Assembly (NCBI GenBank): GCA_017848125.1
Contig: JAGAJY010000183.1
Location: forward strand, 1 to 52,350
Direction: 5' to 3'
Length of the DNA stretch: 52,350 bases
Source: Oscillospiraceae bacterium
GTDB lineage: Bacteria > Bacillota > Clostridia > Oscillospirales > Ruminococcaceae
Shown here: positions 40,649 through 50,461 of the stretch, piece after piece
Position numbering within the stretch: position 1 is the stretch's first letter
Layout: every line of letters starts with the position of its first letter
The notes under the pieces: model-generated
The model's database searches: none
What the model was told of the DNA's origin: nothing
Seen by the model: only the letters and a program-made list of their open reading frames with translations
Made by a program: the position numbers and the translations under genes

Positions 40649-42607
40649 TTATCCTTTCAGCTCGTTTATCTTGTCTCTGAGGTAAGCGGCGTGTTCAAAT
40701 TCAAGAAGCTTTGCCGCCTCCTTCATCTGTACCGTAAGCTTGGCGATAAGCTCTTCCTTTTCCTTTTTGCTCATACTCTTCTTAGCGGTCTTTCCGCTTA
40801 CCTCCTCCTTGGTGGATATTTCAATAACATCTCTGATGTCCTTGATAATGGTCTTAGGCACGATACCGTGCTCCTCGTTGTATTTAAGCTGTAACTCACG
40901 GCGGCGGTTTGTTTCGGTAATGGCACGCTCCATAGAGCCTGTTACGCTGTCGGCGTACATTATTACAGTTCCCTGACTGTTTCTTGCCGCACGTCCCACT
41001 GTCTGGATAAGAGAGGATTCGCTTCTCAGGAAGCCCTCCTTGTCTGCGTCAAGGATAGCCACAAGAGATACCTCGGGAATGTCAAGACCCTCTCGCAGAA
41101 GATTTATTCCCACAAGCACATCAAATTCGCCCAGACGCAGATCACGGATAATTTCCATTCTCTCCATAGTGTCAATGTCGTGATGGAGATATTTTACCCT
41201 GACTCCTGCATTGGTAAGAAATGCGGTAAGATCCTCCGCCATTTTCTTTGTAAGCGTGGTAACAAGGACTCTTTCCTGCTTTTCGGCACGGATATTTATC
41301 TGACTGAGCAGATCCTCTATCTGACCCTCAACGGGCTTGACGGTTATCTCGGGGTCAACAAGACCTGTGGGACGGATAACCTGCTCAACGATATGCTCGG
41401 ATCTTTCACGCTCGATAGGTCCGGGGGTTGCGGATACATAAATTGCCTGATTTATCTTGGAATCAAACTCGTCAAAGTTCAGCGGACGGTTATCGAAGGC
41501 AGAGGGAAGTCGGAAGCCGTAATCCACAAGCACGGTCTTTCGTCCTCTGTCGCCTGCGCTCATTCCTCTTACCTGCGGCAGGGAAACGTGGCTCTCATCT
41601 ACTATAAGCAGGTAATCATCGGGAAAATGGTCAAGAAGGGTGTAGGGCGTACTTCCCGGCGCTCTGCCCGAAAGTATCCTTGAATAGTTTTCTATCCCCT
41701 TGCAGAAGCCGATCTCTTCAAGCATTTCTATATCGTAAAGAGTTCTTTGTTTAATACGCTGTGCTTCAACAAGCTTGCCCTGCTGTTCAAACCATTCAAC
41801 ACGCTCCCCAAGCTCCTTTTCTATTTCCTCCACCGCTCTGTGGATATTGTCCCTTGCAACAACATAGTGAGAAGCAGGATATATGGCGGTATGGGCAAGG
41901 GTAGAGATAACATTTCCCGTTATAACCTGTATCTCGGAGATACGGTCTATCTCATCGCCGAAAAATTCCACACGAATCGCATTTTCTGCCGAGCCTGCGG
42001 GGAAGATCTCAACCACATCTCCCCTTACACGGAACTTGTTTCGCACAAAGTTCACATCATTGCGCTCATACTGGATCTCCACAAGCCTTTTTAATAGTTC
42101 TTCCCTTGAAAGCTCCATTCCCTTTCTCAGAGAAACAACATTGCTTCGGTAATCCTCGGGTGCGCCCAGAGAATAAATGCAGGAAACCGACGCAACGATT
42201 ATGACATCTCGTCTTTCCGCAAGAGCAAGGGTCGCACTGTGGCGGAGCTTGTCTATCTCGTCGTTTATGGAGCTGTCCTTTTCTATATAGGAATCGGTTG
42301 AGGGAATGTAGGCTTCGGGCTGATAGTAATCATAATATGATACGAAGTATTCTACGGCATTATTCGGAAAAAACTCCTTGAACTCCGTACAGAGCTGTGC
42401 CGCAAGTATCTTATTGTGGGCAAGCACCAGAGTGGGACGGTTCACCTGTGCGATAACATTCGCCATTGTAAAGGTTTTTCCCGAACCTGTTACGCCCAGA
42501 AGGGTCTGGTCACGATAACCTTTTTCAAGCCCGTTTACGAGGGCTTCTATTGCCTGAGGCTGGTCTCCCGAGGGCTTATAGGGGGATACAAGCTCAAATC
42601 TATCCAT
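40649..42607 (-). CDS. uvrB: Excinuclease ABC subunit B
   Basis: DNA-damage recognition helicase of nucleotide excision repair. 652 residues: Walker [14 protein letters not shown], the beta-hairpin [12 protein letters not shown] that probes the lesion, [13 protein letters not shown] (motif II), [31 protein letters not shown] and a C-terminal UVR domain that binds UvrC. ATG 42607 overlaps the end of the lysR gene by 8 bases, with AAAGGATAAGG inside lysR, so the two are translationally linked. No uvrA or uvrC is nearby. Confidence 0.98.
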   Translation of the reverse strand: MDRFELVSPYKPSGDQPQAIEALVNGLEKGYRDQTLLGVTGSGKTFTMANVIAQVNRPTLVLAHNKILAAQLCTEFKEFFPNNAVEYFVSYYDYYQPEAYIPSTDSYIEKDSSINDEIDKLRHSATLALAERRDVIIVASVSCIYSLGAPEDYRSNVVSLRKGMELSREELLKRLVEIQYERNDVNFVRNKFRVRGDVVEIFPAGSAENAIRVEFFGDEIDRISEIQVITGNVISTLAHTAIYPASHYVVARDNIHRAVEEIEKELGERVEWFEQQGKLVEAQRIKQRTLYDIEMLEEIGFCKGIENYSRILSGRAPGSTPYTLLDHFPDDYLLIVDESHVSLPQVRGMSAGDRGRKTVLVDYGFRLPSAFDNRPLNFDEFDSKINQAIYVSATPGPIERERSEHIVEQVIRPTGLVDPEITVKPVEGQIEDLLSQINIRAEKQERVLVTTLTKKMAEDLTAFLTNAGVRVKYLHHDIDTMERMEIIRDLRLGEFDVLVGINLLREGLDIPEVSLVAILDADKEGFLRSESSLIQTVGRAARNSQGTVIMYADSVTGSMERAITETNRRRELQLKYNEEHGIVPKTIIKDIRDVIEISTKEEVSGKTAKKSMSKKEKEELIAKLTVQMKEAAKLLEFEHAAYLRDKINELKG

Positions 42608-43466
42608 CTGCCTTATCCTTTCCGCATAAAAGCTTTCTGACTGTTTCCGTCAGCTGCTCCGAACAGTCCTTACGATAAACAAAATATTCCGAAAATTTTG
42701 TTGTAAATTCGGCGGTTTGTTTTAGTCCGTATCTTTCAAGAAAATCATCGTCATACCGAGGACAGAGCATATAGCTTTTGTTCACAGAGGAAAGAAGCTT
42801 TACCGCCTGTTCGGTGTCATCAATATATATACGCTTGGAAGATATTTCTGCTTCACAGCAGTTGATTATCTGAGTATATGCGGACAGGGCTTCCTTTGAA
42901 TATTCGGACAGCTTTCCCAAAGGCGAATCTGCGTAATAGGTCAGTTTATATTCACCAATGCATATCAGCTCGCAGGACAGCCTTTTTTCATCAGCCATGT
43001 TTTTCAAAAAGCTTTCCCCGTCCTCAGTGCAGCGTAGCACAGAAAAGTCCGACTCCCCCGACGACAGCCTTTCAAGAGCATCGGACATATTGCAGGAGAA
43101 GCAGCAAAGCTCGTATTCATCAGCTGGATCAAGCTCATCTGCAAGCCCTGATATAAGCTGTACGGCTGAATATCCGAAAGGAACGTCAAAAGCTATGACC
43201 TTTTTTGTTTTTTCTGTTTTGTAAGCGGCTTCAAGCTTTCTGAACTGCTCTGTTACAAGCCGTGCATTTCTGAGAAATTCAGCTCCCTCGGGTGTGGGAT
43301 ACACACCCTTTGCGCTTCTGCGGAAAACGGTTATGCCTATCTCGTTTTCCACCTCTTTTATGGCTTTGCTGAGATTGGGCTGACCCATAAACAGATTTGC
43401 CGCCGCTTTTGTGACAGAGCCTGTTTTTTCCACCTCTATCATATATTTTAAATGCTGTAAATTCAT
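42600..43466 (-). CDS. LysR family transcriptional regulator
   Basis: N-terminal winged helix-turn-helix (1-60: [32 protein letters not shown]) followed by a LysR effector-binding domain to residue 288. The effector is unknown. A GGGG site precedes ATG 43466. It is the first gene of a transcript continuing into uvrB, cls and the AI-2E gene; whether it regulates these or another target cannot be told. No divergent target gene is next to it. Confidence 0.92.
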   Translation of the reverse strand: MNLQHLKYMIEVEKTGSVTKAAANLFMGQPNLSKAIKEVENEIGITVFRRSAKGVYPTPEGAEFLRNARLVTEQFRKLEAAYKTEKTKKVIAFDVPFGYSAVQLISGLADELDPADEYELCCFSCNMSDALERLSSGESDFSVLRCTEDGESFLKNMADEKRLSCELICIGEYKLTYYADSPLGKLSEYSKEALSAYTQIINCCEAEISSKRIYIDDTEQAVKLLSSVNKSYMLCPRYDDDFLERYGLKQTAEFTTKFSEYFVYRKDCSEQLTETVRKLLCGKDKADG

Positions 43467-43508
43467 TTGCCCCTATCCACTTCCCCCGATGAAAAATGTG
43501 TTATGCTT

Positions 43509-43537
43509 ATTATACCCCTTTTTTTTCCGTTTGTCCA
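43509..43537 (-). promoter_or_regulatory. Promoter of the lysR-uvrB operon
   Basis: Minus strand TGGACA (43537-43532), 17 bases, TATAAT (43514-43509). Confidence 0.72.
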
Positions 43538-43626
43538 TATATTTCACAAACCTTTCAAAAAGCAGCGGCAGATGTATTTTGAAACGAACGTTCACAATAT
43601 TTTTACAGAACTTTCGTTCGATACAG

Positions 43627-43656
43627 TTGTTTTATGTCGAATGTTTGTGCTATAAT
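43627..43656 (+). promoter_or_regulatory. Plus-strand extended -10 promoter without a gene
   Basis: TTGTTT (43627-43632), 18 bases, TATAAT (43651-43656) with TG one base before it. It points into the 3' end of the GH27 gene. Upstream, CGAACG and CGTTCG half sites (43585-43590, 43615-43620) form an inverted pair. Confidence 0.45.
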
Positions 43657-43681
43657 TTCTTTAATGCATGACATAACGAAT

Positions 43682-43711
43682 AGCCGCTCTCTGCGATTGC
43701 AGAAAGCGGCT
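43682..43711. terminator. Hairpin at the end of the GH27 gene
   Basis: AGCCGCT pairs with AGCGGCT and the inner TCTGC with GCAGA. There is no strong T run on either strand, so termination may be inefficient. Confidence 0.5.
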
Positions 43712-43717
43712 GATGGG

Positions 43718-44977
43718 TTATACTGTAAATCTGAATGCTTTTGCTCCGTGAGAGGGCAATGTTATTTCGGCAGTCTTGTCAAATACGGATTTTTCTCCGC
43801 TCCACAATTCTTCTGCACTGACAGAATCGTATATCTCCATATCCGAAAGGCTGATTTCTACGCTGCCGTCCGATTCGCCTGCGTTGAATACTGCGAAATA
43901 TCCGCCGCCGTCCGCAGAAACGGCAATCCAGAGAATGTACTCGTTTCCGTTGATCTCACGTCTCCACACCTGATGGGAATGACGTGCGTTCTTGTGCATT
44001 TCAAGGATTCCCTCATTTGTAAGCAGGCTCATTGTAAATTCATCAAAGCCTGTCATTTCACCGCCTATCATAAGGGGCGAACGGAAAATGCTCCAGAGGG
44101 TGAGCATTGTGATCTGCTCATTTTCGGTGAACTTTGTTCTGATAGACTTGTCATAATCCTGAAGGATAGGTCCTATGGGAAGCATATCTGCATCGGGCCA
44201 GTGACCTGCGCCTGTATGTATGCTCCATTTTTCCGCACGCTCGAACATTGCGTAAAGAAGCTCCCACTTATCCCAGAAATCATCGGTGATTCTCCACATA
44301 TTTGAAACCTGCTTGTAAAGCTCCGCTTTTTCAAGCAGCGCAGGTCCGGGAGAAAGGCTCAGTATCATATCACGTCCGCAGCCCTTCAATGCGTCGCTGA
44401 GCATGATCATTTCCTTTTCCTCGTGGGGAAGCTCACGGCAGATGTCGTCGCACTTGATAAAGTCAACGCCCCACTCTGCATAAAGCTCAAAAAGGCTGTC
44501 ATAATATGCTCTTGCGCCGTCCTTGTCGGGGTCAACGCCGTACATATCAGTGTTCCAGTTGCAGATGCTTGCTGTTTTTGCTATCTGACGTGCGGTTTTG
44601 TCCGTTCCCTTGATTTTGCAGTTCTGATGAACCGCCTGTCTTGGGATTCCTCTCATAATGTGTATGCCGAATTTAAGCCCCAGAGAATGTACATACTCCG
44701 CAAGAGGAGCAAAGCCCTTTCCTCCTGCCGCAGAGGGAAAACGCTTCTCGGAGGGGATAAGCCTTGAATACTCGTCCATACAAAGGTCGGTAAAAGGGTC
44801 ATACTCGTGACTCTTGGCGTCGTGATTGCTCCACTGAATATCCACAACTATGTATTCCCAGCCGAACTGCTTAAGATTCTTTGCCATAAAATCGGCATTC
44901 TGTCTTACAATTTCCTCGGTAACAGCCGCACCGTAGCAGTCCCAGCTGTTCCAGCCCATAGGCGATGTTTTAAACAT
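43718..44977 (-). CDS. GH27 glycosidase, alpha-galactosidase-like
   Basis: Retaining glycosidase of 419 residues without signal peptide, so intracellular. The N terminus MGWNSWDCYG is the GH27 hallmark; the nucleophile lies in VDFIKCDDI and the acid/base in HWPDADMLPIG. The C-terminal beta domain (about 330-419) is present. GH27 includes alpha-galactosidases and beta-L-arabinopyranosidases; long inserts (for example after GIHIMRGIPRQAVHQN) are typical of a bacterial subgroup of unsettled specificity. AAAGGG precedes ATG 44977. It lies 17 bases after the GH43 gene, in one operon controlled by the divergent AraC-type regulator. Confidence 0.9.
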   Translation of the reverse strand: MFKTSPMGWNSWDCYGAAVTEEIVRQNADFMAKNLKQFGWEYIVVDIQWSNHDAKSHEYDPFTDLCMDEYSRLIPSEKRFPSAAGGKGFAPLAEYVHSLGLKFGIHIMRGIPRQAVHQNCKIKGTDKTARQIAKTASICNWNTDMYGVDPDKDGARAYYDSLFELYAEWGVDFIKCDDICRELPHEEKEMIMLSDALKGCGRDMILSLSPGPALLEKAELYKQVSNMWRITDDFWDKWELLYAMFERAEKWSIHTGAGHWPDADMLPIGPILQDYDKSIRTKFTENEQITMLTLWSIFRSPLMIGGEMTGFDEFTMSLLTNEGILEMHKNARHSHQVWRREINGNEYILWIAVSADGGGYFAVFNAGESDGSVEISLSDMEIYDSVSAEELWSGEKSVFDKTAEITLPSHGAKAFRFTV

Positions 44978-44994
44978 AATAAATGCACCCTTTC

Positions 44995-46473
44995 TTAATT
45001 GCTGTAATCAATATCGAGAGATTTAAACTCTGCCCTGCCGTTAACGGCATAAAGTCCGAGAATAACTCCCGTAAAGCCGCCGCAGACCTCGCTGGACAGA
45101 TATTTTGACTGTCCTCCGCCGAGGTGTGTTTCCTTTCCGTTTTCAGATACATAGAAATTGTAGAAAACGCTGTCCGAACGGATCATCAGCCTTGCTTCGT
45201 CAGATGTGAGAGGAACAGACGACTGAATATGCTTTATTCCGCCGATATTCAGTCTGAGTATTGCTTCAAAGCCGCTTTCCGTTCTTCTTACCGCAATATC
45301 GTAATGCTCGCTTTCGCAGTGGTATACTGTAATGCCGCCTTCGCCCTCGGATACCTTCACATCAGCGGTAAGCTCCATATCAAAATCACGCTGGCGTATT
45401 CCCACAAAGGTGGGCGAATCGGTATGGTCAAGAGTAACGGCTGTTCCGTTAAGGATAACTCTGTCACCCGAAAAATCGTAGTTTTCTTCAAAGGGGTGAC
45501 GGAGGAAGCAGCGGCATACGCCCGATTTTATATCCTCCAGAGTATAATTGGGCAATGGCTTCTGAGCGCTCACGCCGTCAATATCATACTCCTCGTCACA
45601 GGTGCCGTCAAGCCCTGCGGTAAACCAGCCGTCCGAGCCGAAGCTTACAGGTATCATAAACACCTCTCTGCCCAGATGATGGTAGGTCTGCCACATATGT
45701 ATCTGTCTGAATCCCAGGCAGATAATATGCCATTCGCCGTTTTTATCCTGCACAAGGTCGCCGTGACCGATGCCCTGAATGATATAAGGGGCTTTGTTTC
45801 GGTTTGTGAGAACGGGATTTCTGGCATAGTTCTCAAAGGGTCCCCAAGGAGAATTGCCCCTTGCATAGGTTATCATATGACCGTACTCTGTGCCGCCCTC
45901 TGCCGCCATAAGATAGTATTCGCCGTTTATCTTATACATATGGGGGCTTTCAAGATATCTGCCGCCTGTACCCTGCCATATGCATTTGGTGGGAGTAAGC
46001 TTTTCTCCTGTTTCAATATTTATCCGGCACTGGCATACGCCGCCTACACCCTCGTCATCTGCGCCGTTGCTTATAAAATAAACCTTTCCGTCATCGTCAA
46101 AAAGCAGAGAGGGGTCAATGCCTCCTTGCTTTACAGAAACAGGCTCAGACCATTCACCGTAAATATCATCGGTATATACATAGAAATTCTCGTGGGTAGT
46201 GTCGTTGGTGGTGACCATATAGAATCTGCCGTTATGACAGCGGATAGTAGGTGCGAAAACTCCTCCCGAGCTGTTTATTTTTTCAAGCATTACCTGAGAT
46301 TTTCTTGTGAGAACGTGACCTATCTGAGTCCAGTTTACAAGGTCATCGCTTTCAAAAAGCGGCACTCCGGGAAAATACTGGAACGAACTGCACACCATAT
46401 AGTATTTTCCGTTATGCTCACATACCGAGGGGTCGGGGTAAAAGCCTTTTACGATAGGGTTTTTGTATATCAT
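44995..46473 (-). CDS. GH43 glycosidase (beta-xylosidase / alpha-L-arabinofuranosidase)
   Basis: Intracellular inverting glycosidase, 492 residues, no signal peptide. A five-bladed propeller occupies about 1-300: general base Asp in GFYPDPSV, the pKa-tuning Asp in GGIDPSLLFDDDG and the acid Glu in YLESPHMYK. A C-terminal beta-sandwich (about 320-492, with FVGIRQRDFDMELTADV) fits the GH43_C2 type of xylosidase/arabinofuranosidase subfamilies 11/12. AAAGGAAG precedes ATG 46473. With GH27 it probably trims arabinoxylan- or galactan-derived oligosaccharides. Confidence 0.93.
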   Translation of the reverse strand: MIYKNPIVKGFYPDPSVCEHNGKYYMVCSSFQYFPGVPLFESDDLVNWTQIGHVLTRKSQVMLEKINSSGGVFAPTIRCHNGRFYMVTTNDTTHENFYVYTDDIYGEWSEPVSVKQGGIDPSLLFDDDGKVYFISNGADDEGVGGVCQCRINIETGEKLTPTKCIWQGTGGRYLESPHMYKINGEYYLMAAEGGTEYGHMITYARGNSPWGPFENYARNPVLTNRNKAPYIIQGIGHGDLVQDKNGEWHIICLGFRQIHMWQTYHHLGREVFMIPVSFGSDGWFTAGLDGTCDEEYDIDGVSAQKPLPNYTLEDIKSGVCRCFLRHPFEENYDFSGDRVILNGTAVTLDHTDSPTFVGIRQRDFDMELTADVKVSEGEGGITVYHCESEHYDIAVRRTESGFEAILRLNIGGIKHIQSSVPLTSDEARLMIRSDSVFYNFYVSENGKETHLGGGQSKYLSSEVCGGFTGVILGLYAVNGRAEFKSLDIDYSN

Positions 46474-46553
46474 TGCTTCATCTTCCTTTGCTGTTTTTTA
46501 AGTTCTGTCCGTAACAAGTCTCCGTGATGTTAATTTGCAAAACTATTATACAC

Positions 46554-46582
46554 ATTATATAACAGGCAAATAAAAAAATCAA
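46554..46582 (-). promoter_or_regulatory. Promoter of the GH43-GH27 operon
   Basis: Minus strand TTGATT (46582-46577), 17 bases, TATAAT (46559-46554). Its -35 box is only 19 bases from the -35 box of the divergent araC-type promoter, so one regulator site could serve both. Confidence 0.75.
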
Positions 46583-46601
46583 GCATTTTGTTAAGCTTTG
46601 C

Positions 46602-46630
46602 TGGACATATGTTATCCTTTATGGTATAAT
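46602..46630 (+). promoter_or_regulatory. Promoter of the AraC-family regulator
   Basis: TGGACA (46602-46607), 17 bases, TATAAT (46625-46630) preceded by TGG. Confidence 0.75.
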
Positions 46631-46670
46631 AATGACAAGTCAGTAATACAACGTGAAAAAGGGGAAAAAA

Positions 46671-47513
46671 ATGCCTGCGAATTTTGAAAGAAGACTTATT
46701 GTAAGCGGTTCTCACGTTTCCTTGCATAAATACAGAGGACTGAAAAATCTCACTCACTGGCATATGGAGCAGGAGCTTATCTTCGCCGCCTGCGGAGAGT
46801 GCGAGGTTATGACGGGAAAAAGCCTTTACACAATGTCTGAGGGGAATTTCATATTTATCGGCGGTGAGGAAATACACTACATAAACTCACCGCCCGAAAC
46901 AGAGCTTTGGATATTAAAGGCAGATACTCTTTTTACTGAGCGGATAAACGGAAAAGTAAAACTAAAAGATCCTTTTTTTCAATACAAACCAATGCTGAAA
47001 CAGCAGCTTGAAAGAATTTCCCACGAACTTTCGGAAGAACACTATGGACATCTGATAGCAGACAGTCTTGCGCTTATTATCATAGCAGAGCTGTTTCGTT
47101 CTTCCGAAACCGAGCCTGTTGCAAGCGAACGTTCGGGTGACAGCTATAAGGCACTTATAAAGGATATTGACCGAAATTTCCGTGAATACGATTTTGACAG
47201 AGCGGCAGAGTTTATGTGCCTGAGCAGACCTTATTTTTCAAAATATTTCCACAAAATGTCCGGAATGACCTTTACGGAATATCTTAACATCGTACGGATT
47301 TCTGCGGCAGTAGAAATGCTGTCAAAGGGCGGTATGTCAATGACCGAAATATCCGACCGATGCGGCTTCGGTACAATACGCAGCTTTAACAGGGTATTCA
47401 AAGAGCTTACAGGATACAGCCCGGTAAATCTCCCCAAAAACTACTTTTTCGTAAAAAAGGAAGGAAATGACGGCTTTGACCCTACTCTCAGCTGCACAAC
47501 TGTAATAATGTAG
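46671..47513 (+). CDS. AraC family transcriptional regulator of the GH43-GH27 operon
   Basis: 280 residues: an N-terminal cupin-like ligand domain (HWHMEQELIFAACGECEVM, GNFIFIGGEEIHYI) and a C-terminal pair of helix-turn-helix units (FDRAAEFMCLSRPYFSKYFH; MSMTEISDRCGFGTIRSFNR, then VFKELTGYSP). ATG 46671 follows AAAGGGG. Divergent from GH43, so most likely a sugar-responsive activator of the glycosidases; the ligand is unknown. Enolase follows after 59 bases without a visible terminator. Confidence 0.93.
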   Translation: MPANFERRLIVSGSHVSLHKYRGLKNLTHWHMEQELIFAACGECEVMTGKSLYTMSEGNFIFIGGEEIHYINSPPETELWILKADTLFTERINGKVKLKDPFFQYKPMLKQQLERISHELSEEHYGHLIADSLALIIIAELFRSSETEPVASERSGDSYKALIKDIDRNFREYDFDRAAEFMCLSRPYFSKYFHKMSGMTFTEYLNIVRISAAVEMLSKGGMSMTEISDRCGFGTIRSFNRVFKELTGYSPVNLPKNYFFVKKEGNDGFDPTLSCTTVIM

Positions 47514-47530
47514 GAATAAATTGACGATAA

Positions 47531-48829
<1,299 letters not shown>

Positions 48830-48837
48830 TATTTTCG

Positions 48838-48868
48838 TCCGCAGGAAATGTGTTTCCTGCGGATTTTT
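48838..48868 (+). terminator. Terminator of eno
   Basis: TCCGCAGGAAA pairs with TTTCCTGCGGA around a short loop, followed by TTTTTAT. Confidence 0.9.
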
Positions 48869-49011
48869 ATGCTTACTTCCTTGTGCACAGGCAACAAATT
48901 TTGATTACAAAACGTTACCGATTTTTTATATTTTAATCTCAAAGACGTATTTTAGGGCAATTTCAACGAATTAAAGCGTTTATATTTCAATCTTTCTATC
49001 TCTTTGTCACG

Positions 49012-49040
49012 TTGACATAGAAGCAATTTTGTAGTATAAT
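49012..49040 (+). promoter_or_regulatory. Promoter of the CorC-lipoprotein operon
   Basis: Perfect consensus: TTGACA (49012-49017), 17 bases, TATAAT (49035-49040). Confidence 0.9.
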
Positions 49041-49102
49041 TTACAATGTATCATCAGAATTATAAGTATATCCTGAAATATTTTTCTGAAAGGAAGTCGG
49101 TT

Positions 49103-50461
49103 ATGGGACCTGACGGGAGTCGGTTAATTATATCGGATGAGGGACAGCTTATGACCTCGCTTATACTATGTGCCGCTGTTACAGCTTTGAGATTTTTCTA
49201 CGGCTGTGCGGAAGCGGCGGCAAATGAGCTTGGCGAGGGCAGGATAAAAAGCTGGGAGGACGAATCGGGCGGCAGAAAAAGGCTGTACCGACTGTTTAAG
49301 AATCAGCGGAGGTTTTTCGCCGTTTTTTCGGCGCATAAGCTTCTGAGCTCCCTGATTGTAGGTGCAATATACGGTTTTTCTTTTGTTTCTCCTCTTGTTA
49401 CGGGAGCAGGAACGGGAAATACTGCCGCTGTGATTGCAATAATTGCCCTGAGCTTTTTCATAACGGAATTTATCCTCAGATTCTTCGGAAGCGATCTCCC
49501 GAAAATACTTATGACGGGAGAGCGTGCGGAAAAATTCGCTGTGGGCACGGCGGGAGCGGTTTCACTGCTTTATACCGCAATGGCTCCCATTACCGAGCTT
49601 TCGGCAGCAATATCCATGCTGTTCGGCAGAAATCAGAATGAGGACGACTCCGTGACGGAAGAAGAAATTCTTCTTATGGTTGACGCAGGAAGCGAAACGG
49701 GCACTATCGAAACCTCGGAAAAAGAAATGATAAACAATGTTTTCGAGTTTCACGAGCTTGCGGTCAGCGATGTAATGACTCACCGCACGGACATTGTGGC
49801 GGTAAGCGCAGACGCTGAAATATCAGATGTGGTGTATGCCGCAATAAACAGCGGGTTTTCAAGGATACCCGTTTACAAAGACAGCATTGACCATATCGAG
49901 GGTATGATATACGTCAAGGATCTGCTGTGCCTTATAGGTACGGAGTCCTCGGAGGGCGTAAGCGCAAGCCGTTTTCTGAGAGACGCAGAGTTTGTTCCCG
50001 AAAGCTGTATGTGCGACGACCTTTTCAGAATGTTTACCGAAAAAAAACAGCAGATAGCCGTTGTGGTTGATGAATACGGCGGTACTGCAGGTATAGTTAC
50101 AATGGAGGACCTTGTGGAATCCATTGTGGGAAGCATTCAGGACGAATATGACAACGAAACCGAGGATATTTCAAAAATATCCGATGATACATATACAATA
50201 AAGGGAAACGCCGACCCCTCAGACATTATGGAGCTGCTTGGAGAGCCGCTGTCAGAGGACTGTCCGTATGACACCATGAGCGGCTTTATAACAGACCTTC
50301 TGGGTCGTATTCCCGATGATGATGAAAATCCGTCTGTTGACTATAAAAGCATTACCTTTACGGTACTGCTCACAGAGGATATGAGAATTGTCAGAATCAA
50401 AGCTGTAATAAAAAAAGAAAATGAAAAGGAGTTACCCGAAAATGAGGACAACAAACAGTAA
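49103..50461 (+). CDS. HlyC/CorC-type membrane protein (CNNM + CBS pair + CorC_HlyC)
   Basis: Membrane protein of 452 residues related to magnesium/cobalt exporters. A membrane DUF21/CNNM part covers about 10-170 and is followed by two CBS domains (from VMTHRTDIVAVSADAEISDV and VVVDEYGGTAGIVTMEDLVE) and a C-terminal CorC_HlyC domain (IKGNADPSDIMELLG, GFITDLLGRIP). The membrane part is less regular than usual: an unusual soluble stretch (about 35-65, GRIKSWEDESGGRKRL) follows helix 1. ATG 49103 follows AAAGGAAG; the frame is open to 49046 in the leader. It overlaps the next gene by 20 bases. Confidence 0.9.
   Translation: MGPDGSRLIISDEGQLMTSLILCAAVTALRFFYGCAEAAANELGEGRIKSWEDESGGRKRLYRLFKNQRRFFAVFSAHKLLSSLIVGAIYGFSFVSPLVTGAGTGNTAAVIAIIALSFFITEFILRFFGSDLPKILMTGERAEKFAVGTAGAVSLLYTAMAPITELSAAISMLFGRNQNEDDSVTEEEILLMVDAGSETGTIETSEKEMINNVFEFHELAVSDVMTHRTDIVAVSADAEISDVVYAAINSGFSRIPVYKDSIDHIEGMIYVKDLLCLIGTESSEGVSASRFLRDAEFVPESCMCDDLFRMFTEKKQQIAVVVDEYGGTAGIVTMEDLVESIVGSIQDEYDNETEDISKISDDTYTIKGNADPSDIMELLGEPLSEDCPYDTMSGFITDLLGRIPDDDENPSVDYKSITFTVLLTEDMRIVRIKAVIKKENEKELPENEDNKQ

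Noticed and set aside
43560-43680. A target gene divergent from lysR
   Set aside because: No start codon with a ribosome site and no gene follows on the plus strand; only the promoter-like sequence remains.
43634-44305. Plus-strand open frame of 223 codons after the orphan promoter
   Set aside because: It runs antisense through the certain GH27 gene, lacks a ribosome site and looks like low-complexity shadow coding. The promoter itself is kept as a finding.
45124-46527. Long open frame on the plus strand opposite GH43
   Set aside because: It mirrors the GH43 gene, has no ribosome site and no recognisable domain, and GH43 is certain.
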